DNA from: Anastrepha obliqua
Taxonomy: Eukaryota; Arthropoda; Insecta; Diptera; Tephritidae
Length of the DNA stretch: 64,000 nucleotides
Assembly (NCBI RefSeq): GCF_027943255.1
Contig: NC_072893.1
Span: 5,270,001 to 5,334,000 of the forward strand
Direction: 5' to 3'
The translations under genes and the position numbers were made by a program. The number at the start of each line of letters is the position of its first letter. The first letter of the stretch is position 1. Shown one piece after another: positions 1 to 9,816 of this stretch. The notes under the pieces were generated by a model, which saw nothing but the letters and a program-made list of their open reading frames with translations, made no database searches and had not been told where the DNA came from.

Positions 1-548
1 AAGTTGCAAATTTTTTTAAAAGTTGCCGGATCTAGCAACTAAATTGCTAAACTGGCAGCACTGCTCCGTTGTCTCCGTTCATTTCGCGTGTGTTTCGTTT
101 GGGCGATGCTAAAGAAATGAATACACACAAAATCTATGCCACAATTCGAATACATGCGAATGTCTTCAGCTTCGCCAAAGTTTTCATTCCGTTTTACGCA
201 CTTATTTATTCTCGCTCATTTCGTTGAATGCCGTTAGTTATGAGACACAGTGTGGTGTGTCACTCATCCACATTCAATTCATTGTGTGCTTCGTAATCAA
301 TCAGCTGAATTCATTCGAATACATTCAATTTTACGTATGCTGTGAGTGGACTCATGCAGACCTCTAATATATAATTTATAAATTTTGTTTTTACATTGAA
401 TTTATTTATTTTTTATTATTATTATTTTTTTTTTTTTTTTATTTATTTTTTTTTTTTTTTTAACGACAATGTGTGTATAAACATTTTGAAAAAAATTTTT
501 TTGTATTAAATGAAAATTTAACAAAATTTTTTTTTTTTTTTTTTTTTT
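1..548. other. AT-rich stretch, no gene seen
   Basis: No open frame with recognisable content. It holds several poly-T tracts (about 425-460 and 525-548) and a short dyad GACACA/TGTGTC at 243-260. The words ATTCGAATACAT recur near 138 and 312. I cannot assign it to a known element. Confidence 0.5.
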
Positions 549-675
549 GCGAGCGGTTAACGCTTGTCAGCCTATACTGTCTGCGTGAAGCACGCACAGT
601 TTTTTGTTTTTCTGCGAGCGGTTAACGCTTGTCGGCCTATACTGTCTGCGTGAAACACGCACAGTTTTTTGTTTT
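549..675. repeat. Two tandem copies of a 65-bp hairpin unit
   Basis: Two near-identical units begin with GCGAGCGGTTAACGC at 549 and 614, giving a period of 65 bp. Each unit contains the dyad TGCGTG-AAR-CACGCA (6-bp stem, 3-nt loop) followed by CAGTTTTTTG. The units differ by only a few bases (TCAG/TCGG, GAAGC/GAAAC). The array ends just left of the TTAA at 688-691 where the Kolobok-like element inserted. No coding potential; function unknown. Confidence 0.75.
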
Positions 676-691
676 GTATGTATTTATTTAA

Positions 692-3493
692 GGCCAGGTT
701 ACCCTTGATTTGTGTGCTTTTTTAAATAAACTTTATTCATAGTACAAAATATATTTATTAATCAATTTTTTTACATGTGAAAAAACAAATGTTAAATTGC
801 TTAAAAAAAATTTTTTTTTTTTTTTTTTTTCAAATGGTGGCTTTCAAAATGGCTGCTAAATTTTAGCTGATTCGTAGTTGGATGCCATCATATCTCGAAA
901 ACGAATTATCTGAAAGTAAAAAATCAAACGGTTTCATCTTCTGTATTGAATTGGTTATGACCGCAAGCAGAATCAAATATTTTTAATAAAAAAAAACAAA
1001 ATGGCGGACTTTTGAATTTTTTGCCACTATTTTTTCACTTTTAATTGTTTATAACTTTTTTAAATAACAATAAATGTTTGTGATTCTGATTGCGGCTATA
1101 GCGAGACATCTAAGAAATAAAATGCTACTTGGATCATATTAATAAGTGGTATAGTTTTCAAGTGAGAGTGGCATCCATATGAAAAAACGTGGTTTTGAGA
1201 TAAACGCGTTTAAAGTTTTTATACTTGAAAAATCGTAAAAAAAGTGAGTTATACTTACATATCAATTCCAGCTTCATACACAACTCCTTCCTGCTCTTCG
1301 TAGGCATCGTTCTGAAGAATCCTAGAATTTCTAGCAGCAGTTCTATGCTCCTTTGATGCTTCAGTAGCTTCATGCTCGGCTCGGTCTAGGCGCCTGTCGT
1401 TGGCCTTATCAGCAAAGCGCCTTGCTTCCAGGCCGATTTTGACACCCATAACTTCCATCACTTTTAAAACTGGTAAAAGTCCTTCATTAAAAATGCATGC
1501 AGCACTTAGAGCAGCAATTTCTAGAGTTTTCTTCCCAACAAACTTATGTTTAGGGGCTATGTTCCAGACACACGAGTTGTAACTTTCGTTGTTGTTCTGG
1601 GTGTTAGCCCCTAAACATCTCTCCAGCACCTTTTCATCGGTTAGTTCCTCGTAAATTGGCTGTAAAAGACCTTGAACTTCGTCATCAAAAGCTGGAGGAT
1701 GGTTATAATTCTGCTTTGTAGCTACTGCCTTTTGATAGGCGCACCATGAATCTGCTCCGGCTGGGCAATACTGGTGTTGCGGCTTAGCATCGGTGGAGCA
1801 CTTGTGAAAAAATGAGGCCAGAATTGCATTTTTCATGTCTGTCATAGAATCGGGGTGAGTTAAAATAGCTTTTTTGAAGTACAGACAATTGCGCTTCAGT
1901 GAGTTGTAGAGATTTTACTGCAGGTTGATCACTTTTTTTTTGCCCTCTTTTTTTTGGTACTTCTTCACCTCGTTCTAATGCCTCTTTTTTTTCTTGCGCT
2001 TTCAGAGCTCTTTTCATTTTCGCAAGGTTTTTTTTGGCTTCTTTACCACGTCGATAAATACTTTTGCCTACGTGTAAAACACATGCTTTTTTTTACTTTA
2101 AGAGCCTCACCGTACGGTTGTAAATCTTCGAGTCCCTTAAAAGTTTTACAATCGCCGTCGCCGATGTAGTACTCATACATAACACCGTACTTTTCCACAG
2201 ACCTGAGAAACATTTCTTGCACTCCTTCAACTTCTATAAGTCCGGCACTACCATCATGATCTCTTGTGCAATTACCTGCTTCACAATGTTCGATAAACCA
2301 AGCATCAAACTCTGGCGTATCTTCGGGGAATTTCTTGGAATAGTTAGTGCACGCTTGGCAAATTTTCGACTTTACTACTACATCTATGACTTTATTTGTA
2401 TACTTGCCGATTAAACTGACAATACCAAGTAGAGCTGTGAATCCTCTTTTTGGCCAGGAACCATCGCCCGAAACAATAAGCTTATCTTCGGGTAATCCTC
2501 TCTCTTTATTCATTTCTTGCTCTTCTTGAGCAGCTTTTTCAAAAACTGTTTTAGTAACAGCCTTCAGTGCTATATAAATATGCTGTAAGATTTTATAGTA
2601 GCCATTTAAACTTAATGCAGTTGCTGAGATATATCCATTAGTCCACAAAAATTCAGTAAACCACAGAATCCAACTCCTAACAAACGCATTGTATAAACAA
2701 TTCTTCTATTTATTTCATAACCATGGCTGATTTTTGGACTTGAAGGGATTGATTCACTCTCCTCACAATCACAGATTATTTCCAATTCAAAACCTAATCC
2801 TTTTTCATCACTTTTTGCAAATTCCACTTTCTTTCCATACTTTGCACAAACAACTCTCTGCTGCAGTGTAGCAAATACAGACCATTGAACGATCACGTAA
2901 TTCAAAAACGGATGAATTTTTACTTCTAGTTTAGGATCGGCGTTTTTCAGTTTCTTTGCAGCAGAGCTGGTTTTTTCTGTACACTCATCTGAAGTATGTT
3001 GATTACCCAAAAAACTCCTTCTTTTCACTCTATGGTGCTGACCACTTTTCTTTTTCTTATCCATGATTAAAAGCAATAGAATGAAAAATTTACCGAAAAA
3101 TGTACCGAAAAATTTTGAGAGCAAACGAACGAAAAATTTACCGACGCGTGTGAAGACTAAATCTAACCATCACCAACGAAAATTTCTCTTGTACTACCGT
3201 ATATTATATTCGAAGGACGCTCTCTAACTGTAAAGGAGAGAATATTTTCGAAAAATAGAGAGGAAAAGAACAATAGCAGTCGATCCGAAGGCACACAGCA
3301 CCTGCCGCTACCACAAGGGCCCGAGCGGCCGGATTTACCGCTTGGCGCGCACCGCTCCCCGGTCTTTTCTAGCTGCTTCTCGGTAGTGCCGACCTTCAGG
3401 ACTAATTCTATATTATTTCTACGACTATTTACTAGCACTTTATGTAAAAAAAAAATTTTCGATTTTTTAAAAATGATCAGGGGTAACCTGGCC
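692..3493 (-). mobile_element. Kolobok-like DNA transposon with TTAA target site
   Basis: The ends are perfect 13-bp inverted repeats, GGCCAGGTTACCC at 692-704 and its complement at 3481-3493. Each is directly flanked by TTAA (688-691 and 3494-3497), so this is a complete 2.8-kb insertion with a TTAA duplication. The interior encodes, on the minus strand, a broken transposase carrying the domain annotated in databases as Mutator-like in many insects. TTAA duplications are known for Kolobok and piggyBac; the protein is not piggyBac-like, so Kolobok is the better fit. About 560 bp between the stop codon and the left TIR is non-coding and AT-rich. Confidence 0.8.
1255..3064 (-). pseudogene. Kolobok/Mutator-like DDE transposase, frameshifted
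   Basis: The start ATG is at 3062-3064 (protein begins MDKKKK, basic N-terminus) and the stop is at 1255-1257. The reading passes through three frames. One shift lies near 2625-2640, the second in an A-run near 2085, the third near 1845-1880. Across the pieces one sees a basic N-terminus, the segment GYEINRRIVYTMRLLGVG, then candidate acidic catalytic residues in VSGDGSW and YIGDGDC. A C..H pair follows in ACVLHVGK, then FFHKCSTD, and a terminal NNNESYNSCVWN containing the third acidic residue. This order matches the D-D-C..H-E layout of Kolobok/MULE-type transposases. With three shifts the copy cannot make protein. GTAAGTAT overlaps the stop, so a spliced C-terminus is possible but not needed. 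Confidence 0.8.
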
Positions 3494-3494
3494 T

Positions 3495-3756
3495 TAATCT
3501 GCTTACGCTGTTGCAGCAGGAATTCCAACTTTGAGAAGCGTTCCCAAATGGAGCAAGCCTTGTTCCAAGGTGGTGGTGGCTGAGTGTTGACTTCTCGTAG
3601 TAGATATCCAATCTCTCGTTTAATGCGCTGGGTATAGCCGCCTCTGCGCTTTGGCTTCTTTACGATTGGGATGACTATTTCGGCTGGTTTCTTTATTAGT
3701 TTATTTCTTCTCCTATACTCCTCAATGGAGATAGCTTTCGGCCCTTCTGTGGTCAT
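3495..3756 (-). CDS. Unidentified basic protein fragment ending at the TTAA insertion site
   Basis: An ATG at 3756 opens a frame of about 88 codons that reaches the TTAA at 3494-3497. The peptide is rich in Lys and Arg (SIEEYRRRNKL, KKPKRRGG) with a PPPPW segment and no membrane helix. Joining the two flanks across the TTAA, the frame would read Q-I-K and then TAA, so before the Kolobok-like insertion it would have ended at this site. I do not recognise the family. It could be a small ORF of another transposon; cellular gene status is unproven. Confidence 0.35.
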
Positions 3757-4682
3757 CTATCTTCTGGTCTATTGGCCAGATAATATACATTGAACGTATG
3801 CAAATAGCATAACTTATTACACTTGGAATCAAGGAAGTCTGTATCTCTGGTAGAATTATATCTTGGCTTGCCGTTTTTCATTGGCACTCCAATTGGAATG
3901 TCGAAATCTTTGCCCATTCCATGCTGATAGCCTCACTCAACAAGAAACCGTTAAGCAGAAGATAATCAGAGAACTGGAGTTATGGAGAACGACAAAGCTC
4001 ATCTAGGAAATATGAATGTTATGAAATTGAGGCTATGCAAACTACACTAATCATTAATGGTGATTAACTGTAAATAAAACTTAGAAAGTGTGTAAATGCA
4101 GCTTTATTTAAACGGTAATTTTGAATAAATCTAATAAATCTGTTTTAAGTCGTAATATAGTAAACTTTTTCTATAACGAAAAGGCAGGTTCTTACAGCGG
4201 TTCTCGCCCATATCGAGTTCTTATTCGTAGTAGACATTCGTATTCGAAGGTTTTCTACGATTAATTCTATGATAGTGCTGAATATGTTTAACCAACTAAG
4301 AGACAGCTGATGCCTGTGCACTACTCGGCATTGTGTATAAATTAATAAAAAACACAGTGTTTTTATTTTTGGGTCGCACTGATAACAGCCGCCTTATTCA
4401 AAAATAAATAAATAGTGACCGACGATTTTACAATTTCTACAATATTTATACTAAAACTAACCCTGTGCTGCAACTGCATTTATTGTTGTGGCCTATTTCT
4501 ATGCTATTTCCTATTGCAGTTGTGCTGAGCTGCTATTGCATTGCGGACGCGTTTTGCTGTGAGTTGTGGAATTATGATGGGTAATCATAAATATTTCCTC
4601 ATATGCGCTGTTGCAATCGTATTTCTAACAACGTGTGCGGTATTGATTTTTTTGACTCGTGACATGGGTAAACTTGGTGCAT
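3757..4682. other. No gene seen; TE-like AT-rich DNA
   Basis: No convincing coding frame on either strand. From about 4500 the sequence is richer in TTGTG/TTGC words and contains a 38-bp motif at 4614-4652 that recurs imperfectly at 5006-5042, on the far side of the MITE end at 4687. This suggests one older repeat split by the MITE. Confidence 0.4.
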
Positions 4683-4686
4683 TTAA

Positions 4687-4975
4687 GGGGGCAGATACCC
4701 GTAAACGGCCATATTTTCCCTGATTTTCATTAAAATTATTTAAAATGAAGAAGTCAATATATTTTTTTTAAAGTTGGCATACGGTTTATTTATGCATTAA
4801 AATAATATAATATTTTATTTTTTTATTTTAATCATTTAAAATGGCGGATGTACACTCAATTCTTCCAAGAAGGTCGCAACGGGGCTTCTCAATCGGCGGG
4901 CATTGTAGCATCGGCGTCAGTGACCTGAATACAAAAAACCAAAAATTTTTTTGTTTATTAATTTATAATACTCGT
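4687..4975 (+). mobile_element. Left part of a TTAA-type MITE (truncated)
   Basis: TTAA at 4683-4686 is followed by a G-rich terminus (GGGGGCAGATACCC). Next come an AT tract, AAAATGGCG and a CTGAATACAAAAAACC segment, in the same order as the complete TTAA MITEs at 37375-37970 and 51673-52177. I cannot find the matching right end. The right boundary is set where similarity to those elements fades and is approximate. Confidence 0.45.
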
Positions 4976-5545
4976 AGGTTTCTTGTGACATGTGTGCGTT
5001 GTGATCGCATTTCCTACGACTTGTGTGGTATTGCGTTTTCTGGAATTGCTTCTTGAGTACTCCAGTGCATATCTAATAGAAGCCATTAATTTATGGTGGA
5101 TAGTCGTATTACGTGCGACTTGGGTGGTGCTGGCTTATCCTAAGTTAACTTGTATAAAGTTATCTAACCAACTGACCTGTTGTTGTTACAATAAAATGCT
5201 TCCTTTTCAAGCTGCGTGGTGTCCGTCCACTGCTGTTTTTTGGTAATTTATTGTAGTATTTGTAGTATGATGTACCTAATTCCTTACCCTTTTTGTGGCA
5301 AGATTCCATATGATTGAGCACACGTCATTTTTGATCGGAATTTGCAAGTGAAATTAAAGTATTAATTTAACAAGAAAGTAAATTCGCCGAACAATGTTTC
5401 AGCAAAGTTGGCATGTGCTTTTACTGTTCCGCGGGAAATTGGTTAACTTGCAACGGCCTGAAACGGTTGGCAAGCAATTCGTTTGCAACAACCGGAACTT
5501 ACGGATTTTAGGGTGTGACCTAAATAACGTCGATTAACATATAAA
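4976..5545. other. Repeat-like DNA, no gene seen
   Basis: It contains the second copy of the 38-bp motif (5006-5042), then TTGTTGTTACAATAAAATG, then unassigned AT-rich sequence up to the Gypsy LTR. Short open frames here have no recognisable content. Confidence 0.35.
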
Positions 5546-5844
5546 TGTAGAAATTAAAAACAACACTCGATAACGTTTCACAAGTTTATTTAAATATATA
5601 TATTGCGCGGATTATGCACATGATGCCTGAGCATTTAAAGTTAAATAAAAGTTTATTTGTATATTATGTTAAATGTATATTGCGCGGACACATGATGCCT
5701 GAGCGGGCACTCAATTTAAACTGTCCTGTTTTTTGTCCGTTCTTATTTGGTAGGGTGACCGTGCGTTCCGTCGGTAGGGTTGCATTTCTTTGTATTCAGT
5801 ACGACTGTCCGCTTCGCGTCTGCCTTAGGTGTGGCCTTCCTACA
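5546..5844 (-). repeat. LTR (3' LTR in element sense)
   Basis: TGTAG...CTACA bounds, 299 bp. An internal near-duplication occurs around TATTGCGCGGA...CATGATGCCTGAGC (about 5602-5635 and 5680-5710). It is identical by eye to 6858-7156. The integrase frame runs about 50 bp into it, as is common in short Gypsy elements. Confidence 0.88.
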
Positions 5845-6719
5845 TTCGGCCGTCCTGACATGTCGTTCGCCTCGAACGATGGGTTCCAAGCTTTCATGTA
5901 TTCGGCGACTGTTCGTGTATTGTTGGGTCCTTCATGGTCACCTACCTTCTCAACTGAGTATCTACCATGTGCAAAACGTTCTTTAACTGAGTATGGGCCT
6001 AAAAATTTTGCTTTGAGTTTCAGACCTGGGCCATACTGTGTTCTTTGAATCGCCACTAAGTCTCCTACATTGTATTCTGTTTCTGGTTTTCGTTTGGAAT
6101 TGAAAGTCCTTTTATTCTCCTCTTGAATCTTTGAGATGTTGTCTAAAGCTTGTTTCCTTACATTTCCTCTCTCCTCGTCTAATTCGTTAATTAAGGATTC
6201 TTCTAATAATTCTCGAAGTTCGACGTCTTCCGATGTGCGCATATTTAACCCTGTCAAAATTTTAAAAGGGGTGACGTTGGTACTCCTAGGAGGTGAGTTA
6301 TTTAGCATACGCTGCACTCTATCAACATGCTTGTACCAGTTTGCTGGGTTATTGTGGCAGAGTTTTGTGAGTAACGGTATGATAATACGATTTATTCTTT
6401 CGACCTGCCCATTTCCCCGTGGCACGCCGGTTGCAATAAGTAAGTGCTGAATACCCTCTTTACTACAATAGTCACTAAAATGTTTACTTGTAAAAGCTGT
6501 TCCCCTGTCCGTTACTATTCTTTTGGGGTTACCAAATATCGATGATTGGTTTTGCAATCTTTCTACAACGGAAGTGGTGTCTGTACCCTTTGCGGGATAC
6601 AACCAGACAAACTTACTAAAAGCATCCACTACTACCAGTAAGTGGTTGTATTTTTTATGAGTAAGTTCCATTGGACCTAGGTGATCCACATGGTAGGTTA
6701 AAAGTGGCTGGTATATACT
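5796..6719 (-). pseudogene. Gypsy-type integrase fragment
   Basis: This is an open frame of about 300 codons covering the integrase core and C-terminal region of a Ty3/Gypsy-type Pol. The catalytic triad is present: D in YHVDHLGPM, D in VTDRGTAF and E in NGQVERINR. The spacing of the last two is exactly 35 residues, the canonical DD35E. After the core come a linker and a GPY-type module (LKAKFLGPYSV). An in-frame TAA at 6720-6722 precedes the core, so the N-terminal zinc (HHCC) module and all upstream Pol are gone. The product would be an orphan integrase without a start context. Its retention with an intact triad fits recent deletion of a longer element. Confidence 0.85.
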
Positions 6720-6762
6720 TTACGGTATCGAGTACGCGATATCGCGTGGTTGGTATATACTT
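6709..6762. repeat. 12-bp direct repeat at the Gypsy deletion breakpoint
   Basis: TGGTATATACTT occurs at 6709-6720 and 6751-6762, separated by 30 bp that includes the palindrome GCGATATCGC. It lies where the pol frame stops and the leader begins, and probably marks the junction of the internal deletion. Confidence 0.5.
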
Positions 6763-6857
6763 AGTTAGAAATGTTTTGCTGCGCGCTTATATATTTATTT
6801 CACGAAATGTGCTATTTCTTTTAGTATTAATAGCTATTGCGGTTGAGCCCCCATTTT

Positions 6858-7156
6858 TGTAGAAATTAAAAACAACACTCGATAACGTTTCACAAGTTTA
6901 TTTAAATATATATATTGCGCGGATTATGCACATGATGCCTGAGCATTTAAAGTTAAATAAAAGTTTATTTGTATATTATGTTAAATGTATATTGCGCGGA
7001 CACATGATGCCTGAGCGGGCACTCAATTTAAACTGTCCTGTTTTTTGTCCGTTCTTATTTGGTAGGGTGACCGTGCGTTCCGTCGGTAGGGTTGCATTTC
7101 TTTGTATTCAGTACGACTGTCCGCTTCGCGTCTGCCTTAGGTGTGGCCTTCCTACA
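6858..7156 (-). repeat. LTR (5' LTR in element sense)
   Basis: 299 bp, TGTAG...CTACA, identical by eye to 5546-5844. Followed on the minus strand by AAAATGGGGGCTC, the candidate primer-binding region. Confidence 0.88.
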
Positions 7157-7255
7157 TAAATATTACTTTTTCGAATTTAGCACCTGAGTAATTTAAAAGA
7201 AGATTTTCTTGTGATTTTTATAACAAACTAGCATTACCCAGTGGGCTTCGCACCA

Positions 7256-8215
7256 CTATACATAAAATGTTTTTTTTATATTGAATCGTCTGGCGTGCTC
7301 CCCAATTGGTGTTTTATCGGCTTTTATTATGATTTTGTGGCCATCGGTGGGCATCAGATCGAGTGCCACTTTGAACAATTTCACCAATTCATTGTGTTGA
7401 TGGAACATTGTTTGCAATTCATTCACGATTGATCTTCTCGTATTCGTCGACATTGCACAGCGCTGATCTAATTCACGATTCTCATCACCAATAAAATATA
7501 TTTGCAAAAATTGATGGTCACCATCTGGCAATGGTACCAAAGACCCAGCTTTATGGTATATTTGACCTTGAATCTGTAATGTTCGAGAAATATATATATA
7601 TAACGGATCTGAACTTTTAAAAACATCGAACACAGGAACGGCACATAAATTAAATATGATATTGTTTATTCTAAACGAAGTAATAACCTTAAACGTCGGC
7701 ATAAATCCATCTCTTACTCGTATAATATTTGTAGCTCCAAAAGATGTCATTTGAAAGCATGAATTGTATTTTTTAATGTTTAAGAGGAAATGCTTCGACG
7801 TTGGTGAATTGCCAAAAACCAATGAATGCAAAGGTTCTGGCGGAAGTTCTAGCACCGGCAATTTGACTTTCCGACCAGCACAGCACATACCAGGCGATTC
7901 GTTTCTGAATTTAATTGCTTTGCAATGTATACATTCTACATTCCTTTGGCCAATGTAGGCATGCATGGTGTAATCAATGGTGGCATCGTAATTGAAAGCC
8001 GCTCGTTCCATTTGACGTATATCATAAACGGACGTACGCCCACGACGGTTTCTTGGTGCTTCACTATTAACCGACTGATTTCTCCGTCTGTGTCGTTGTG
8101 TTTCCACTTCATTTCGTCGAACACGATCTTCTTCACTTTGTGATCTTCGATTTAACGCTGTAGCATTTGATTGACGTGAACGTCTGCCAATGTTTGCTCA
8201 TCTTGCACGTGGCAT
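7256..8215 (-). pseudogene. Helitron Rep-helicase N-terminal region, contains an intron
   Basis: The frame starts with ATG at 8213-8215 (MPRAR), the usual Helitron opening. Codon 6 is TGA where Arg (CGA) is expected, so the copy is broken. It has an Arg/Gln/Glu-rich N-terminus, then ERAAFNYD, and the zinc-like segment ECIHCKAIKFRNESPGMCC. QMTSFGATNI and MPTFK follow, then QGQIYHKAGSLVPLPDGDH. The Rep HUH motif and helicase are absent because the coding part stops shortly after RRFN. A GT-AG intron (7574-7687) interrupts the frame between MPTFK and IQGQIYH. Confidence 0.8.
7574..7687 (-). other. In-frame spliceosomal intron in the Helitron ORF
   Basis: On the minus strand, GTTATTAC opens and ACATTACAG closes a 114-bp segment. 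Removing it joins ...MPTFK to IQGQIYH..., the contiguous sequence I know from other insect Helitrons. It is 38 codons long without a stop, so it is hidden in a naive translation. Confidence 0.65.
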
Positions 8216-8302
8216 TCTTTCAGCACAGTATATTACTAATTGAATGTAAAAGCAAAACATTGAAAATTATTTCAAGTCATTTTGGACGAAAATATATAAA
8301 AA

Positions 8303-9389
8303 CTAGCTGACCCGGCAGACTTCGTACTGCCTCATCGATAAATAAAAGACCTAATCTTTTGTATAAAATGATTTTAAAACAAACAAATCGAATCCGTATT
8401 TAATAAAAAAGCATTTATTGAATAAAGCATGAAGTTTTATTATTATTTTCGATACATCATGTTGCTTACTTAGAAAACAGGGTTTTCCTGAAATACTGGC
8501 TATTTATAAGGTTTAAATTTGATATTCACAGACACACACTGGTTAAATACAGTCGTTAATTAATTTAAAGCTTTCTCATAAACTATATTTTTTGTTTTGT
8601 TTTGTGGTGCGTAAATAAACAAAGAAGACGGTTTTCCGACGCGCGAACACGCGACGTATAATTGTCCGTGCGCGAAACAGGGAAACTCCAAGTTGATTCC
8701 ACAAACTTCTAACGACTGTCCTTGCGATTTATTTATGGTCATCGCAAAGGCCAGACGTACTGGAAATTGTAAGCGTTTAAAATCGAATGGTAAGTCCTTT
8801 GGAATCATCGGTATCCGCGGGATCAAGACATCCTCTCTTTTGTATTTTCCTTTTATGATTGTCGCCTCAATGACGTTATTCATCAGTCTTTTCACAGCCA
8901 GTCTTGTTCCATTGCATAGTCGAGGTTGATTAATGTTAAGCAGCATGATGACAACTGATCCTACTTTTAACTGCAAATTGTGAGGTGGTAATCCAGGCAA
9001 TTCCAGTGAATTTAAGAACTCAGTGGGATAGTTGATTACGTCATCCTGGTTCATTACGGTGTCGACTGATTTAAAAGAAAACCAACTGTCCTGGAAGAAA
9101 ATTCTGAATGGTCGCATTAAGATCCTCGACATCTTTATTTTTCGCTGCTAATATTGCTCGTTCATCCAGCCAATTATGGTTATTGAACTTTTGCGCTATA
9201 TCTGGGAAAACTCGCTGAATAAGCTCCACTTTTGAGTCTGTGATGTGACAGAAATCTGTAGGTAATGTGATGAATCCGGTCGAGGTATCCACTGCAACTT
9301 TATTATTTCCAATGTCTAACAACTGCTTCGCAGCCGTTCTCGAGTTTTAGCGAGACTAACGAACAGCAATTCATTTTTATATATATAGA
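8303..9389 (-). mobile_element. Inner Helitron, non-autonomous, nested in the outer one
   Basis: The minus-strand 5' end at 9389 is TCTATATATATAAAAATG preceded by A. The 3' end at 8303 is GGCAGTACGAAGTCTGCC (hairpin) GGGTCAGCTAG followed by T. Length is 1,087 bp. About 75 bp of 5' end is fused directly to the C-terminal part of a Helitron helicase. Its ends differ from those of the outer copy, so it belongs to a different Helitron family or subfamily. Confidence 0.8.
8560..9322 (-). pseudogene. Helitron helicase C-terminal half, frameshifted
   Basis: Two overlapping frames (9071-9322, then 8560-9132) together encode the end of a Pif1-type Helitron helicase. Visible landmarks are STGFITLPTDFC, WLDERAILAAKN, MNQDDVINYPTEFLN, NGTRLAVKRL, FAMTINKSQGQSL (motif V-like) and LYVACSRVGKPSSLFIYAP (motif VI, SR). 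The frame changes near 9075-9100. The Walker A and B motifs are not included, so it is not a working helicase. Known role of the family: unwinding during rolling-circle transposition. Confidence 0.85.
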
Positions 9390-9816
9390 TAAATTTAATT
9401 CAAAGTTCAATGTGTGTACGTGGTTAAAACAAACACTCACCAAAAGTATGTCTGTTCGCAATGAGAGCACGATATAAAAGAATTCAAAGCACATAAGAGA
9501 ACTGTCAACTGAATTCCAACGACAACAAATTAATATTAACATAATACACTTACAACCACAACAGTACAACAGAAATGCTCATAAGCGGCGGTGTATTTGT
9601 TGTTGTTTTCCCCATATAGGCATTTCGTATGAGAGGAAACTATTACTCACATAAAATGTCATAACTCAGGAACGGCTGCACCGATTTCAATCAAACTTCA
9701 CACAAACCACCTCAAGATAGATAAGAACTCTAAAATTTTTGTGTCAATCGGTTCGGCGGTTCTTGAGTTATAAGATTACCAAGCAAATGTAACTTCTTTT
9801 TATATACATATATAGA

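Larger units (their letters stand above)
5546..7156 (-). mobile_element. Short Gypsy-type LTR retrotransposon, internally deleted
   Basis: Two 299-bp direct repeats (5546-5844 and 6858-7156), identical by my reading, start TGTAG and end CTACA, as LTRs do. The same TAAA tetramer lies outside each end (5542-5545 and 7157-7160), a candidate 4-bp target duplication. Only about 1,013 bp lies between the LTRs and it codes for integrase on the minus strand; gag, protease, reverse transcriptase and RNase H are missing. Four bases inside the 5' LTR (minus sense) is TGGGGGCTC, which resembles a tRNA-Pro type primer site. No clear polypurine tract precedes the 3' LTR. Identical LTRs suggest a recent insertion or gene conversion. 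Confidence 0.85.
7228..9816 (-). mobile_element. Outer Helitron, non-autonomous, split by a second Helitron
   Basis: On the minus strand the 5' end at 9816 starts TCTATATATG after an A. The 3' end at 7228 is CTAG followed by T, preceded by a GTGG...CCCAC stem, as Helitrons require (insertion between A and T, no target duplication). Subtracting the inner Helitron at 8303-9389 leaves about 1.5 kb: a 5' non-coding part, then the N-terminal Helitron ORF region, then a deletion of the Rep and helicase core down to the 3' end. It could only move with enzymes supplied in trans. Confidence 0.75.

Noticed and set aside
3163..3494. The continuation of the 3163-3756 frame as one 197-residue protein
   Set aside because: It crosses the TIR at 3481-3493 and enters transposon non-coding DNA, so the joint frame is an insertion artefact.
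5614..6048. A 144-codon plus-strand frame in the Gypsy element, with its start repeated at 6926
   Set aside because: It lies antisense to integrase and within the LTR; the repeat merely reflects the identical LTRs.
9303..9569. An 88-codon minus-strand frame across the Helitron junction
   Set aside because: It reads from outer Helitron non-coding sequence into the 5' end of the inner Helitron and has no conserved content.
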